The position numbers and the translations under genes are program-made. A stretch of 64,000 nucleotides of DNA, taken from JAAZKV01 sp041659525 (GTDB lineage Archaea; Iainarchaeota; Iainarchaeia; Iainarchaeales; JAAZKV01). Positions 1 to 8,159 of this stretch are shown here, piece by piece. The notes beneath the pieces are model-generated. The model was not told the DNA's origin, did no database searches, and worked only from the letters and a program-made list of their open reading frames with translations. Numbering within the stretch: position 1 is the stretch's first letter; every line of letters starts with the position of its first letter. Location of the stretch: NCBI GenBank assembly GCA_041659525.1, contig JBAZYC010000001.1, forward strand, positions 682,001 to 746,000, in the 5' to 3' direction.

Positions 1-1572
1 TTTTAAATTTTGTTTTTTCAAACCTTCTTTTTCTTGAGTTATTAAATATTTTATTTTATTTTTTGCTATGGAAATTGATTTTGAACTTGGGTCAGTTCCT
101 GATAAATAAACTGGTTGTTTTATTTCATCAAGTACACTTAATAAAGAAGCTCCAGTACCACAACCAAGATCCAATACTTTGTCGTGTGCTTTTAATTTAT
201 TAGTAAATGATTTAATTGCTATTTTTCTAAATGAGTAAGGTGATTCAGTCATAAGTTTATCCCATAATATTGCGCTATTTGATTCATCAAAACTTGAATC
301 AAAAGATGTTTTTCCTGAAACTAAAGTGTTTTTTGCTTTAGGCACCATTGAAAAGGTCCATTTGTACGAAGCTGGGTAGTGGTCTTCCATATATTTTAGT
401 TCTTCTTTAGTTAATTTTGGCGGGGGTTTAGCTAGGTAATATTTATCGTTAGTATGTGCTATTGCTTTTTGACCAGTTAATAAGTCGAGTAAATATTCTA
501 GCAGATACTCATTTTTAATGTTTAATTCTGTTGACAATTCTTTCATTGTAATTCCTTTTTTTAGGTGTTGGTGGGTATTTAGTTCTTCGAGAGTTTCCCA
601 AGCATATTGAGTATATCCCTTTTTTGCGATTTGAAGCGCTTTGAGATCTTTCCTAAACCTTGAATCAGTAATCATTTTTAAAATAAGAGTTACCATGTCT
701 TTAGCAATTGTGTAATTTATGTTATTAACTTCAGACTTTTTATTTTTTGAAATATCACGCGGGGTATATTCATAGCTATTACTGAATAAAATTACCATAA
801 ATGCAAGATTGCTAATGATTGTATTGCCAAACAAAGATTCACTAATAAAATTAATAAAAAATAATCCTGTTGCTTGTACATAAATTTTGTGTAATAAGTA
901 ACTATCTTTGAGTATAATAATTAATACAATGACTAAAATTAAGGGAAAAGCCAAGGCTGGATTAACCATAAAAAATATTGGTAGTAATAGTGCAATCGAT
1001 AAAAGTCTAGATAAGGGCTCGCCAACAAAATTAGGGAATGTGTATTTGTCTTTAGTAATATCTCTTATATCTCCTATTAAATTTCTTGAATCAGTTACCA
1101 AAAATATTATTATAAAAAGATCCCAATATTTAAAAAAAATAGTCTCTAATGGGAGATAAAAACTTAATATTGTTACCAATATTGAAATTTCTAAAAAACC
1201 CCTAAATACAAAACTTATTGGTGCAAAAATCCAGTTTTTGTTTTTTAAAGAGTAAAAGACAAAAGTTATTAGTGCAAAAATTAAGGTAAAGAAGGAATTA
1301 AAATTTAAACAAGTGCAAATTATTATTAATAATAGTCCCATTAGTAAAGGTATTTTTTTATTAATTTTTTCGCGATTATCTGTTTCTTCATGCATAACTT
1401 CTTTGCTTAGGATAATCGTGGTCCAAAAAAGTATTCCCACTAAAATATCTCTTAAAGTTAACCAATTGAATGAATGTCCTACTATTAAGGTTGGTAGCAA
1501 ACAAAGTATTGCAATGTTTATAGTTGTGTAAGGTCTTACTAGTAAAATATATTTTTTTAGGGCTTCAAACAT
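1..1572 (-). CDS. UbiA-like membrane domain fused to winged helix and SAM methyltransferase (partial)
   Basis: The frame is open from ATG at 1572 to the left edge, giving 524 codons without a stop, so the 3' end is missing. Residues 1-285 are strongly hydrophobic. They start with an LVRPYTTINI segment like UbiA prenyltransferases, and residues 161-177 (DSRNLIGDIRDITKD) resemble the second Asp-rich UbiA motif. The first motif (about residues 58-65, E..HEETD) is degenerate. Residues 300-375 look like a winged helix, and a Rossmann methyltransferase begins near residue 465 with the SAM motif VLDLGCGTGA. UbiA enzymes transfer isoprenoid chains in ether-lipid or quinone synthesis; a fused methyltransferase would fit modification of the product. 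The gene is divergent, with a 37-bp gap, from an FAD reductase of the geranylgeranyl-reductase type. The fusion is seen directly; substrate and pathway are inference. Confidence 0.7.
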   Translation of the reverse strand, partial: MFEALKKYILLVRPYTTINIAILCLLPTLIVGHSFNWLTLRDILVGILFWTTIILSKEVMHEETDNREKINKKIPLLMGLLLIIICTCLNFNSFFTLIFALITFVFYSLKNKNWIFAPISFVFRGFLEISILVTILSFYLPLETIFFKYWDLFIIIFLVTDSRNLIGDIRDITKDKYTFPNFVGEPLSRLLSIALLLPIFFMVNPALAFPLILVIVLIIILKDSYLLHKIYVQATGLFFINFISESLFGNTIISNLAFMVILFSNSYEYTPRDISKNKKSEVNNINYTIAKDMVTLILKMITDSRFRKDLKALQIAKKGYTQYAWETLEELNTHQHLKKGITMKELSTELNIKNEYLLEYLLDLLTGQKAIAHTNDKYYLAKPPPKLTKEELKYMEDHYPASYKWTFSMVPKAKNTLVSGKTSFDSSFDESNSAILWDKLMTESPYSFRKIAIKSFTNKLKAHDKVLDLGCGTGASLLSVLDEIKQPVYLSGTDPSSKSISIAKNKIKYLITQEKEGLKKQNLK

Positions 1573-1609
1573 TACTATTAAATATGCTTAAGAGTATAAA
1601 AGTTTTAAC

Positions 1610-2689
1610 ATGGCTGAAATAACCGTAATTGGGGCTGGTTTAGCAGGTATTTCTTCTGCTATAAAGCTTGCGAAAAACGGGTATAAAACGACGGTTTATG
1701 AGCAAAATAAATCTATTGGGTTGGGAGGGAACAATTTTCAAGCAGTTAGAAATTATGATTTACCTGAGGATTTTTTAATTTATATGCAAAATCAAGGGGT
1801 TAATTTAACCTCATTCAATCCAATTACTAAAATTATCAAATATGCGCCATCTGGAAAAAACATGGTTGTTCAATCTGAAAAAAATCCTTTATTTTATGTG
1901 TTCAAGAGGGGCTCTGCTCCCAACTCACTTGATGCACAATTATATAAAGAAGCTTTAAAATTAGGCGTTAATTTTTCTTTTAATCAAAAAAAAACTCTTT
2001 CTTCGGGTGATATAGTTGCGAGTGGAGCTATATTTAGAAACATTTGGGGATATGGGGCTGTGTTTGAAGGAGTAAATATTGATAGTGGCACGATACATCT
2101 TTTTATGGATAATAATTATGCCCCTAAGGGGGGTTATATTTATGCAATTCCTTTTGGTTCTGATCGAATTACAATTGCAGCTACTACTTTTGATTTAAAT
2201 TCTCCTTTGCCTCTTTTATTTGAAAAATTTATTAAGGAAAATAAAATAATTGCTGATTTAATTAAATCATCTATCAGAAGGACTTATTTTAGTGGTTATG
2301 CCTATTCTAATGTACCTATAACTGCTGAAATAAAAGGAACTAAATTTGTAGGTTCAGCTGCAGGGTTTGTTGAAGCTGCTAGGGGTTTTGGGGTTAGGTA
2401 CTCAATAGAGTCTGGTTTTTTAGCTGCAGATTCAATTATTGAAAATAAAAGTTATGATTCTTTGTGGAAAAAATCATTTGAAAAAGAACTTTTGAATGGG
2501 CTTAAAAGAAGACTTTTTTTTGAAAGGCTAAGTAATGAAGATTTTGAGAAAATGGTACAAGCTGATAAAATTAAAGTGTCTAAATATGAAAAAGTTCCAT
2601 TTGCGTTAGCCAACTTATTTAAAAAAATTGCATTCAAAAAAGAATTATCTGATTGGAAGAACAAATTTTCTATAGATAAGTTGTTCTAA
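1610..2689 (+). CDS. FAD-dependent oxidoreductase, geranylgeranyl reductase-like
   Basis: This 359-residue flavoprotein has an N-terminal dinucleotide-binding fold (VIGAGLAGISSAIKLAKNGY, ending in the acidic VYEQ that binds ribose). A C-terminal FAD motif, ARGFGVRYSIESGFLAADSI, matches the para-hydroxybenzoate hydroxylase/geranylgeranyl reductase group. Known members reduce isoprenoid chains of archaeal lipids or hydroxylate aromatic substrates. It is divergent from the UbiA-like fusion gene, which favours a role in prenyl-lipid metabolism, but the substrate cannot be read from sequence. The protein is slightly shorter than typical geranylgeranyl reductases (about 390-450 residues). No conserved metal or iron-sulfur cluster motif is visible. 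Confidence 0.7.
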   Translation: MAEITVIGAGLAGISSAIKLAKNGYKTTVYEQNKSIGLGGNNFQAVRNYDLPEDFLIYMQNQGVNLTSFNPITKIIKYAPSGKNMVVQSEKNPLFYVFKRGSAPNSLDAQLYKEALKLGVNFSFNQKKTLSSGDIVASGAIFRNIWGYGAVFEGVNIDSGTIHLFMDNNYAPKGGYIYAIPFGSDRITIAATTFDLNSPLPLLFEKFIKENKIIADLIKSSIRRTYFSGYAYSNVPITAEIKGTKFVGSAAGFVEAARGFGVRYSIESGFLAADSIIENKSYDSLWKKSFEKELLNGLKRRLFFERLSNEDFEKMVQADKIKVSKYEKVPFALANLFKKIAFKKELSDWKNKFSIDKLF

Positions 2690-2700
2690 CTTATCTTTTT
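2674..2700 (+). terminator. hairpin and T-run terminator
   Basis: A 9-bp perfect inverted repeat (AGATAAGTT ... AACTTATCT, loop GTTCT) spans the stop codon of the FAD reductase and is followed directly by TTTTT. This is a plausible transcription terminator for the upstream gene. Confidence 0.55.
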
Positions 2701-2802
2701 GTGTTGAAAGTTTATTTTTTAAATTAAAACTTTTTTTTTGATTGCCTATACATATTGGTTATTAATTATTAGTTGTTTTGAATAGTACTATTATGATAGA
2801 GG

Positions 2803-2811
2803 ATATAAAAA
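2803..2811 (+). promoter_or_regulatory. TATA box of the winged-helix gene
   Basis: ATATAAAAA lies in the gap before the next gene. An archaeal start site would fall about 25 bases downstream (near 2830), before the ATG at 2872 but after the ATG at 2824. That spacing favours the later start. Confidence 0.4.
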
Positions 2812-2871
2812 CAGCGGTAGCTAATGTTGCTTAAGTGCATGGTTTTTATTAGCTTTTTTTGTATATTTGGT

Positions 2872-3669
2872 ATGGTTTTTGACTTTTCAAAGGAATCTGT
2901 TAAAGGTTGTGTTTTTTTTGTTTTAGCTAATCAGTGGCCTCTTTCTGCGAAGGGGGTTTTCTTAAATGTTTCAAAGAGTTTGAGTAAAGCTGTTTCTTAT
3001 CAGGCAGTGCATAAAATTTTGACTGAGTTTGAGTGTGAAGGAGTTATTACAAAAGAAAGTGGAAAATATATGTTGAATATTGGTTTTGTTGATTCTCAAG
3101 CTGAATTTTATTTAACTTTAAAAAATAATTTAGCTAAAGGAAAAGTAATATTGCCAGTTGGAAAAGAGCTTATCTTCGAAACTATTTATGACTCTGATAA
3201 ATTTTTAGTTGGTTTAGGGATAGCTTTAAGTCCTTCTAAGGATGAATTTATTGCAATGCAGTGGACTCACTTTTGGGTTCCTTTATTTGTTGATAAAGAA
3301 GTTTATAAATCAATGAAAGATTTGATTGTTAGTTCAAATTTTTATAGTGTTACTTCTGGAGAAAGCGAAATTGATAAATGGTGTGCAAAATTTTGGGACG
3401 ATTTAGGTATCAAAGAAAAAACCGGCGTCAAATTGGGCTTTGACATCAGTCTATTTATATACAAAGATTTGATTGTTCAAGTATTTTATCCAGCGGAGAT
3501 TAGAGCGGAATTGGATAAAGTGTATAACTCAACAAAAGATCCATCAAAATTAAATGTAAAAGAGTTTTTTAAAACAGTTTTTGAAAAGAAAACACGAATT
3601 AGCGTGCTTGTTTCAAGAAATGAGTTTGTTGCAAAAGAATTGGCTGAACAAATTAAGAACGTTTTCTGA
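2872..3669 (+). CDS. winged-helix domain protein of unknown function
   Basis: From the chosen ATG the protein has 265 residues. An upstream in-frame ATG at 2824 would add 16 hydrophobic residues but would lie before the start site predicted from the TATA box. The first 75 residues (KESVKGCVFFVLANQWP... AVSYQAVHKILTEFECEGVI) read as a winged helix, with a recognition-helix-like segment and a wing ending KESGKYML. The remaining 190 residues are a mixed alpha/beta domain that I do not recognise, with two Trp-rich stretches (MQWTHFWVPLF, KWCAKFWDDLG). It may sense a ligand and regulate transcription. It stands alone between a terminator and a degraded region, so context gives no further clue. Confidence 0.6.
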   Translation: MVFDFSKESVKGCVFFVLANQWPLSAKGVFLNVSKSLSKAVSYQAVHKILTEFECEGVITKESGKYMLNIGFVDSQAEFYLTLKNNLAKGKVILPVGKELIFETIYDSDKFLVGLGIALSPSKDEFIAMQWTHFWVPLFVDKEVYKSMKDLIVSSNFYSVTSGESEIDKWCAKFWDDLGIKEKTGVKLGFDISLFIYKDLIVQVFYPAEIRAELDKVYNSTKDPSKLNVKEFFKTVFEKKTRISVLVSRNEFVAKELAEQIKNVF

Positions 3670-3720
3670 GTTTTTTGTTTTAGATTTTATGTTGTATTCT
3701 TTTACTATTTTTTTTATTTA

Positions 3721-3864
3721 TCTATCCTAGAAAACACTTTGGGTCTAGCAAACAAAATCGAACAAAACAACTCAAAATACAAAGGATGGTGGTTTATAGT
3801 AACCAATAAAGACGACAAAGAACAATATGCTTGGTTTAACCAAACACTAAAGAACAGAACTTAA
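3721..3864 (+). pseudogene. C-terminal gene remnant without a start
   Basis: A 47-codon open stretch with coding character reads ILENTLGLANKIEQNNSKYK followed by GWWFIVTNKDDKEQYAWFNQ, and stops at 3862-3864. Upstream in this frame there is only a Phe/Tyr-rich T-run and no ATG, GTG or convincing ribosome binding site. It looks like the 3' end of a lost gene, source unknown. The rest of the gap 3670-3956 is AT-rich and shows nothing else I can name. Confidence 0.35.
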
Positions 3865-3956
3865 AATGTTATTAGATATTTTATTCAAAGAATAATAGAT
3901 CAAAAAGTAGCTAGGTGTCTGTTTGAATGAAATAAAAACTAATTTTAATAAAAAAT

Positions 3957-4880
3957 CTATTGTTTTAAAATTGAGTTTAATGTAATTCCTCTCAGCAAAT
4001 TAACTATGTGATTCTTACCAGTCAGTTTATGTTTATTTTTCATAGGTCTTAAATTATAGGTTGAGAATAATTTCTTAGTTTTATTTGTTATTAAAGCTTC
4101 AAAGTCTATTGAGTCTTTTTCCCCAGTTTTGATTTCTGTGATAAGGTTTTTTACTCTAAGCAAGTCAATTTCTTTTTTTATAGCTAAATTTAATTTGTTT
4201 ACTTGTTTTTCAAATAAAACTATATCTTTTACGCTTTCCCAGTCAAACTTTAGCTTAGTTTTTTCAATTATTTCTAATAGCACTATTTTATTTCGATTTA
4301 TGGGGGGGAAACCTATCGAATTATCAACAAGAAAGAATTTGTTTTTTTGAAAAAGGAAATGGTTTGGTCTTAAAATTGCAGGAAGCAGTTTGGCTCGTGT
4401 AAGTTTTCTTACAAGCATTTCTATTTGGCGTATTTTTTGATTATTTATTGACCCACTTAATGGTTTTGCATATATTCTTTTTGAGATTGTTATTCTTGTA
4501 TAATGTTTTGGGTCTTCTACCTTCAAGACATATTCAGGAACACGAATGTATTTTGCTTGTTTAATTGAATCTTGGAACTCGTTTTGTTTTATTAAATAAT
4601 TTTTTTTTGTTAGTTCTTCCTTAACAAATAGTTCATCTCGTCCCAACCTAGTAATCCAATATCTTTTTTCAAGTTTGTTTTTATGTTTAACAAGAATTGT
4701 ATTATCCATTATTTGTGCGTGTGAAATAAAAAGATTATTTGATTTTAGTGGAACCTTTTTAGTTAGTAATTCTTTAAGAATTGGCTTTTTTGATCTAAGT
4801 TCTGCATTAAGTAGTTTTTGTTTCCATTTCTCGTTTATTGTTAATACTAATTCGTTATCTAGAGTGTATTGAGTATACAT
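3957..4880 (-). CDS. divergent protein kinase-like fold protein
   Basis: The 307-residue product has a region (roughly residues 165-215) reading LVRKLTRAKLLPAILRPNHF, then LFQKNKFFLVDNSIG. This resembles the catalytic loop and DFG strand of Rio/lipopolysaccharide-kinase folds (HPDxHPxNxL ... LIDF). The catalytic Asp is replaced (RPNHF) and DFG becomes DNS, so it may be a pseudokinase; the similarity is faint. The N-terminal 150 residues carry many Lys and a KRYWITRLGRDELFVKEEL strand pattern. It starts one base after the stop of the upstream PHP gene, so the two are co-transcribed and probably translationally coupled. Substrate unknown. Confidence 0.5.
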   Translation of the reverse strand: MYTQYTLDNELVLTINEKWKQKLLNAELRSKKPILKELLTKKVPLKSNNLFISHAQIMDNTILVKHKNKLEKRYWITRLGRDELFVKEELTKKNYLIKQNEFQDSIKQAKYIRVPEYVLKVEDPKHYTRITISKRIYAKPLSGSINNQKIRQIEMLVRKLTRAKLLPAILRPNHFLFQKNKFFLVDNSIGFPPINRNKIVLLEIIEKTKLKFDWESVKDIVLFEKQVNKLNLAIKKEIDLLRVKNLITEIKTGEKDSIDFEALITNKTKKLFSTYNLRPMKNKHKLTGKNHIVNLLRGITLNSILKQ

Positions 4881-4881
4881 T

Positions 4882-6039
4882 TTATGCGCCAGGCTTTAGT
4901 TTTTCAGCATATTTTTCTAATTTCTTCTTTAATGCATTACTCTTTTCATCCAACGCAGCTAAAACAAATCTTTCTAGTGCTTTATCTTTTAAGTTTGGAT
5001 TCTTTTCTGCAATCTCATAAACTAATTGGTGTGTGTATCTTCTAATGTCTTTTATTTTAGAATGACTAAACTTATCAAAAACATTGTTAAGTAATGCTTC
5101 TCCTTGACTTTTGTCTTTAGCGCAAATTTCACTTAGCAATTCAAAATAAAACATGTTCAACCCGGTATTGTTATTTTCACTAATTAAATTTGTAATTTGG
5201 TTTGATAATTTTGTTGAAGGATTCATTTTTACTTCTTTTAACAAACTCACTTTTGATATAATTAGGTTTTCTTTTATTACATTTGTGTTTGTTAATGGGA
5301 CTTTTGCTGAATTTTTTATATTTAATCGATTTGCCCATTCGTTAATGTCTGGTAGATTAATTGTTACGGGCATCAAGGTTGTTTCATATAAATATACTCG
5401 TTTTTTATCAATCATGCTCCATAATTGTTCAAATAATTCACTTCTCTCTGAAAAAGCACCATAAGAATGATAATCCGAACCAAAAGATACTTGTAATGCT
5501 GGTTCATTTAATATTTTTTTAAAAAAATCTTTCTCTTTTTCAAGAGTCTTATCTTTTAGCATTGAAATATGAGTTTTGTTTATTTCAATAGTTAACTTGT
5601 TTTGTTTTATAAAGTCTATAATTTTGTCATTGGGTGTTTCCCAATAACCAACTTCAGGATGTGCAATTATTATCTTCAAGCTAGTTTTTTTTGCAAGTTC
5701 TTGGATAGCACATAAATCATTAAAATCTCTCAAATTATGATAAAATATATGGTCTAATCCGTTGCCTTCTTTTTCTAAATCTTTTATTAATTTATCAAAA
5801 TCCTTTAGTTCTACTTCCACACCTTTTTTTATATTAAGATAATCTGTTTTTTCTATTTTCAAAAGTGCTTTGTAATATTTTTCAAAGGTTGAATTATCAA
5901 GAATTTTGTCATAATGGTCTGAAAACCCTAATGTTTTTATTCCTGCAAGCTTTGCTTCCCATGTAACTTCTTGCATGGTTGCTGGGCAACAACTAAAATC
6001 GGAATGAACATGTAAATCAATATTTGGTAAAGAAGTCAT
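4882..6039 (-). CDS. PHP-domain metallohydrolase with C-terminal extension
   Basis: The N-terminal 230 residues form a PHP domain: the first metal motif DLHVHSD, then FSDHYD (residues about 38-43), HPEVG near residue 125 and SFGSDYHSYG near residue 185. Known PHP enzymes are histidinol phosphatases, polymerase-associated exonucleases and nucleotide 3'-phosphatases. The last 150 residues (from about 235) are a helical, Lys/Glu-rich extension unlike HisJ. No other histidine-pathway gene is present, so histidinol phosphatase is not favoured. It is the first gene of a two-gene operon with the kinase-like protein downstream. Confidence 0.75.
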   Translation of the reverse strand: MTSLPNIDLHVHSDFSCCPATMQEVTWEAKLAGIKTLGFSDHYDKILDNSTFEKYYKALLKIEKTDYLNIKKGVEVELKDFDKLIKDLEKEGNGLDHIFYHNLRDFNDLCAIQELAKKTSLKIIIAHPEVGYWETPNDKIIDFIKQNKLTIEINKTHISMLKDKTLEKEKDFFKKILNEPALQVSFGSDYHSYGAFSERSELFEQLWSMIDKKRVYLYETTLMPVTINLPDINEWANRLNIKNSAKVPLTNTNVIKENLIISKVSLLKEVKMNPSTKLSNQITNLISENNNTGLNMFYFELLSEICAKDKSQGEALLNNVFDKFSHSKIKDIRRYTHQLVYEIAEKNPNLKDKALERFVLAALDEKSNALKKKLEKYAEKLKPGA

Positions 6040-6133
6040 AATATCATTTTAAGCAAACAGCCTTTTAAATTATTGTTAAGTGTTATGCCGCAATATTAAC
6101 CATTTTTTAAACAAATCAGTACATTCTGTGTAT

Positions 6134-7261
6134 ATGAGGGTTTGTATTCTGTTTCACAAGTTCCAACCAGAGAACGAAGGTATTTCCATATCCATCGATC
6201 GCTTAACAAAAAACCTCTCAAATGTTGAGTTTCATATAATTTCGTCAAAAAAGGACTCATCAGGCGAAGATATTTTGAGAACCTCAATTGAAACAACTAA
6301 ATATGCAAAAAATGTGTTTCTTCACCGAGTAGGTTTTATCAATACTGTAGATTCTGAGTGGTACCCAGACAGCTTGGATAATTTTTGTTTTGTGATTGAA
6401 CAATTACACACAAAATACAAGTTTGATTTAATACATTCTTACTACCTTACCCCAAATGGGTACATAGGAACATTAATTGCAAAAAAGCTTGGAATTCCTT
6501 CTCTTGTAGGGGTGCGTGGAAACGACCTCGGACGTAATTACCTTGATTATCGCAGACTTTTTTTAATATACTGGACTTTACAACATGCAGATTATCTTAC
6601 CTTTTTGAATGAAGACTTACGAACCACAGCTAATATTATTTCACCTTGCAAAAATAAATCAAAAGTCGTAATGAACACTGCATACTTTCCATATCCTGAA
6701 CGCGAAAACAAAGTTCTGCATAAGGAACTCATATTCGGCTATTGGGGCGATATGAAAAGAAAAAAAGGAATTATTTATTTCCTTGACGCAATAACAAAGA
6801 TTAAGAACATGCCATTTGCAGTCAAACTCTTGGGTGACATAAGCTCTGAAGAAAGAAACATTTATGAAAAAATAATTGCAAAAGAAAAACTCTCACACAA
6901 AGTAACCTTTTATTCAAGCATCAAACATGACCAAGTTGCTGATTGGGTATCACAAATTGATGTCTTCGTATTTCCAACAATTAATGACGGATGCCCAAAT
7001 GTCTTATTTGAAGCAATGTATTTGAGTAAATGCATTATCAGCACAAATATTACTGCAGTATCCCAAGTCTTCAAAGAAGGGGAAGCAAAGCTTGTTCCCC
7101 CCAGAGACTCGAACGCATTAAGTAATGCAATACTCTACTTTATCAAAAACCCTGAAAAAGTAACTATATTTGGAAAGAAAGCAAAAAAAGCCCTTGCTAG
7201 GTGCAACGTCAAAATCGAGTGTGAAGAATATAACAAGATCTATAAAAAATTAGTTAAGTGA
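6134..7261 (+). CDS. GT4-family glycosyltransferase
   Basis: The start at the ATG of MRVCILFHKFQPENEGISIS gives the usual GT4 N-terminus; an upstream ATG at 6080 would add 18 atypical residues. The 375-residue protein has a GT-B fold: an N-terminal acceptor half with HSYYLTPNGYIG and VGVRGNDLGR, and a C-terminal donor half with GYWGDMKRKKGI, VFVFPTINDGCPNVLFEAMY (the glutamate motif EX7E region) and a final region ending in KIYKKL. Such enzymes transfer a sugar from a nucleotide donor with retention, here probably to a surface glycan. It shares a 3' junction (GTGATAG) with the NDPK-like gene downstream. Confidence 0.8.
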   Translation: MRVCILFHKFQPENEGISISIDRLTKNLSNVEFHIISSKKDSSGEDILRTSIETTKYAKNVFLHRVGFINTVDSEWYPDSLDNFCFVIEQLHTKYKFDLIHSYYLTPNGYIGTLIAKKLGIPSLVGVRGNDLGRNYLDYRRLFLIYWTLQHADYLTFLNEDLRTTANIISPCKNKSKVVMNTAYFPYPERENKVLHKELIFGYWGDMKRKKGIIYFLDAITKIKNMPFAVKLLGDISSEERNIYEKIIAKEKLSHKVTFYSSIKHDQVADWVSQIDVFVFPTINDGCPNVLFEAMYLSKCIISTNITAVSQVFKEGEAKLVPPRDSNALSNAILYFIKNPEKVTIFGKKAKKALARCNVKIECEEYNKIYKKLVK

Positions 7262-7266
7262 TAGTT

Positions 7267-8154
7267 ATGGCAAACATACGAAAAACATATACCCAAAAAA
7301 GACGCATAGGGTTATCACCAAAAGGTGCAATGTATGATATTATAGAAGAAAACACTAAAAAAAGATTTGGGAATCAACAAATAAAAAAGGAAGAAGATTT
7401 TAGAACATTAAAAAGAAAAGTCTCTCCTGGTTCAGTCCGAGCACTGGCAGAACTTGCATTTTCAAGACAATTAATGCGAGCAAAAAAAAAGACAATTGCT
7501 GACGTATTTGGTTTGCAAGGAGAGAAACTTGGACTTGTACTTATTCAGCCCGAAGCATTACATCGCACTAAAGAAATTAAACAATATTTGACAAAAGTTG
7601 GTTGCACTGTTGTATATCTAAAACCGATAGTGTTTTCAAAAAGCCTTATATTTCGTTTATTCGGGGAACGACAATTACAACTATATTATGATTTTCCAAT
7701 TGCTGCTACTCGATTAATGTCGGCTCCCTCAAGAATTCTCGTGTTTAAACATCCAAACCCAAGTGACTATACTCAAATTCCCAGAATGCATGCGTTAAAA
7801 CAGTCTGACCCTGCAACGCATGCACATAAGTCTAAAAAAGCAAGGCAACAACCAGGGCAAGGAGCTTTTAACCGCCTTGTTAAAGGGAAACATGATAAAG
7901 TGGAAGCAGGAACAATCCGTGGGGATGTAGTCTGGCCAGAACAAATAAGAGACAGGTTTGGTACTACCAATTTAACACCAATAGCGAAAAAACTGGACCC
8001 TTTTAATTTTTTCCAGTCAAATCCACAATTTCTTGCTTTGGAGAACATTGTGGGAGTTCATGCGCCAACAGCTGATGAAATATACAGAGAAGCCGCCAAT
8101 TTCTTTACTTTTGCAGAGCTCAACAAGATAAAAAATGCATTAAAAGAAAAATAA
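7267..8154 (+). CDS. nucleoside diphosphate kinase-like protein with shifted active-site histidine
   Basis: The central and C-terminal parts follow the NDPK fold: LGLVLIQPEALHRTKEIKQY (beta-1 and helix A), TVVYLKPIVFSK, AGTIRGDVVW (the ARPGTIRGD motif) and ENIVGVHAPTADEIYREAANFF, which aligns with NxxHGSDSxESAxREIxLWF. In the normal motif the phosphorylated His is three residues after Asn; here that position is Gly and a His sits two residues later. The protein is 295 residues, about twice a normal NDPK, with a basic N-terminal 85 residues and an insert of about 60 residues before GTIRGD. A GTG at 7258 overlaps the upstream stop, but the ATG at 7267 is the better start. NDPK-like fold is inferred; catalytic activity is uncertain. 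Confidence 0.6.
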   Translation: MANIRKTYTQKRRIGLSPKGAMYDIIEENTKKRFGNQQIKKEEDFRTLKRKVSPGSVRALAELAFSRQLMRAKKKTIADVFGLQGEKLGLVLIQPEALHRTKEIKQYLTKVGCTVVYLKPIVFSKSLIFRLFGERQLQLYYDFPIAATRLMSAPSRILVFKHPNPSDYTQIPRMHALKQSDPATHAHKSKKARQQPGQGAFNRLVKGKHDKVEAGTIRGDVVWPEQIRDRFGTTNLTPIAKKLDPFNFFQSNPQFLALENIVGVHAPTADEIYREAANFFTFAELNKIKNALKEK

Positions 8155-8159
8155 CTGGG

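Noticed and set aside
908..1159. Plus-strand ORF of 83 codons opposite the UbiA-like gene
   Set aside because: It is antisense to a continuous 524-codon frame with membrane-protein and methyltransferase motifs, and its own product is low-complexity without a ribosome binding site.
4882..6039. Histidinol phosphatase assignment for the PHP protein
   Set aside because: No histidine-pathway genes occur in the window and the 150-residue C-terminal extension is unlike HisJ.
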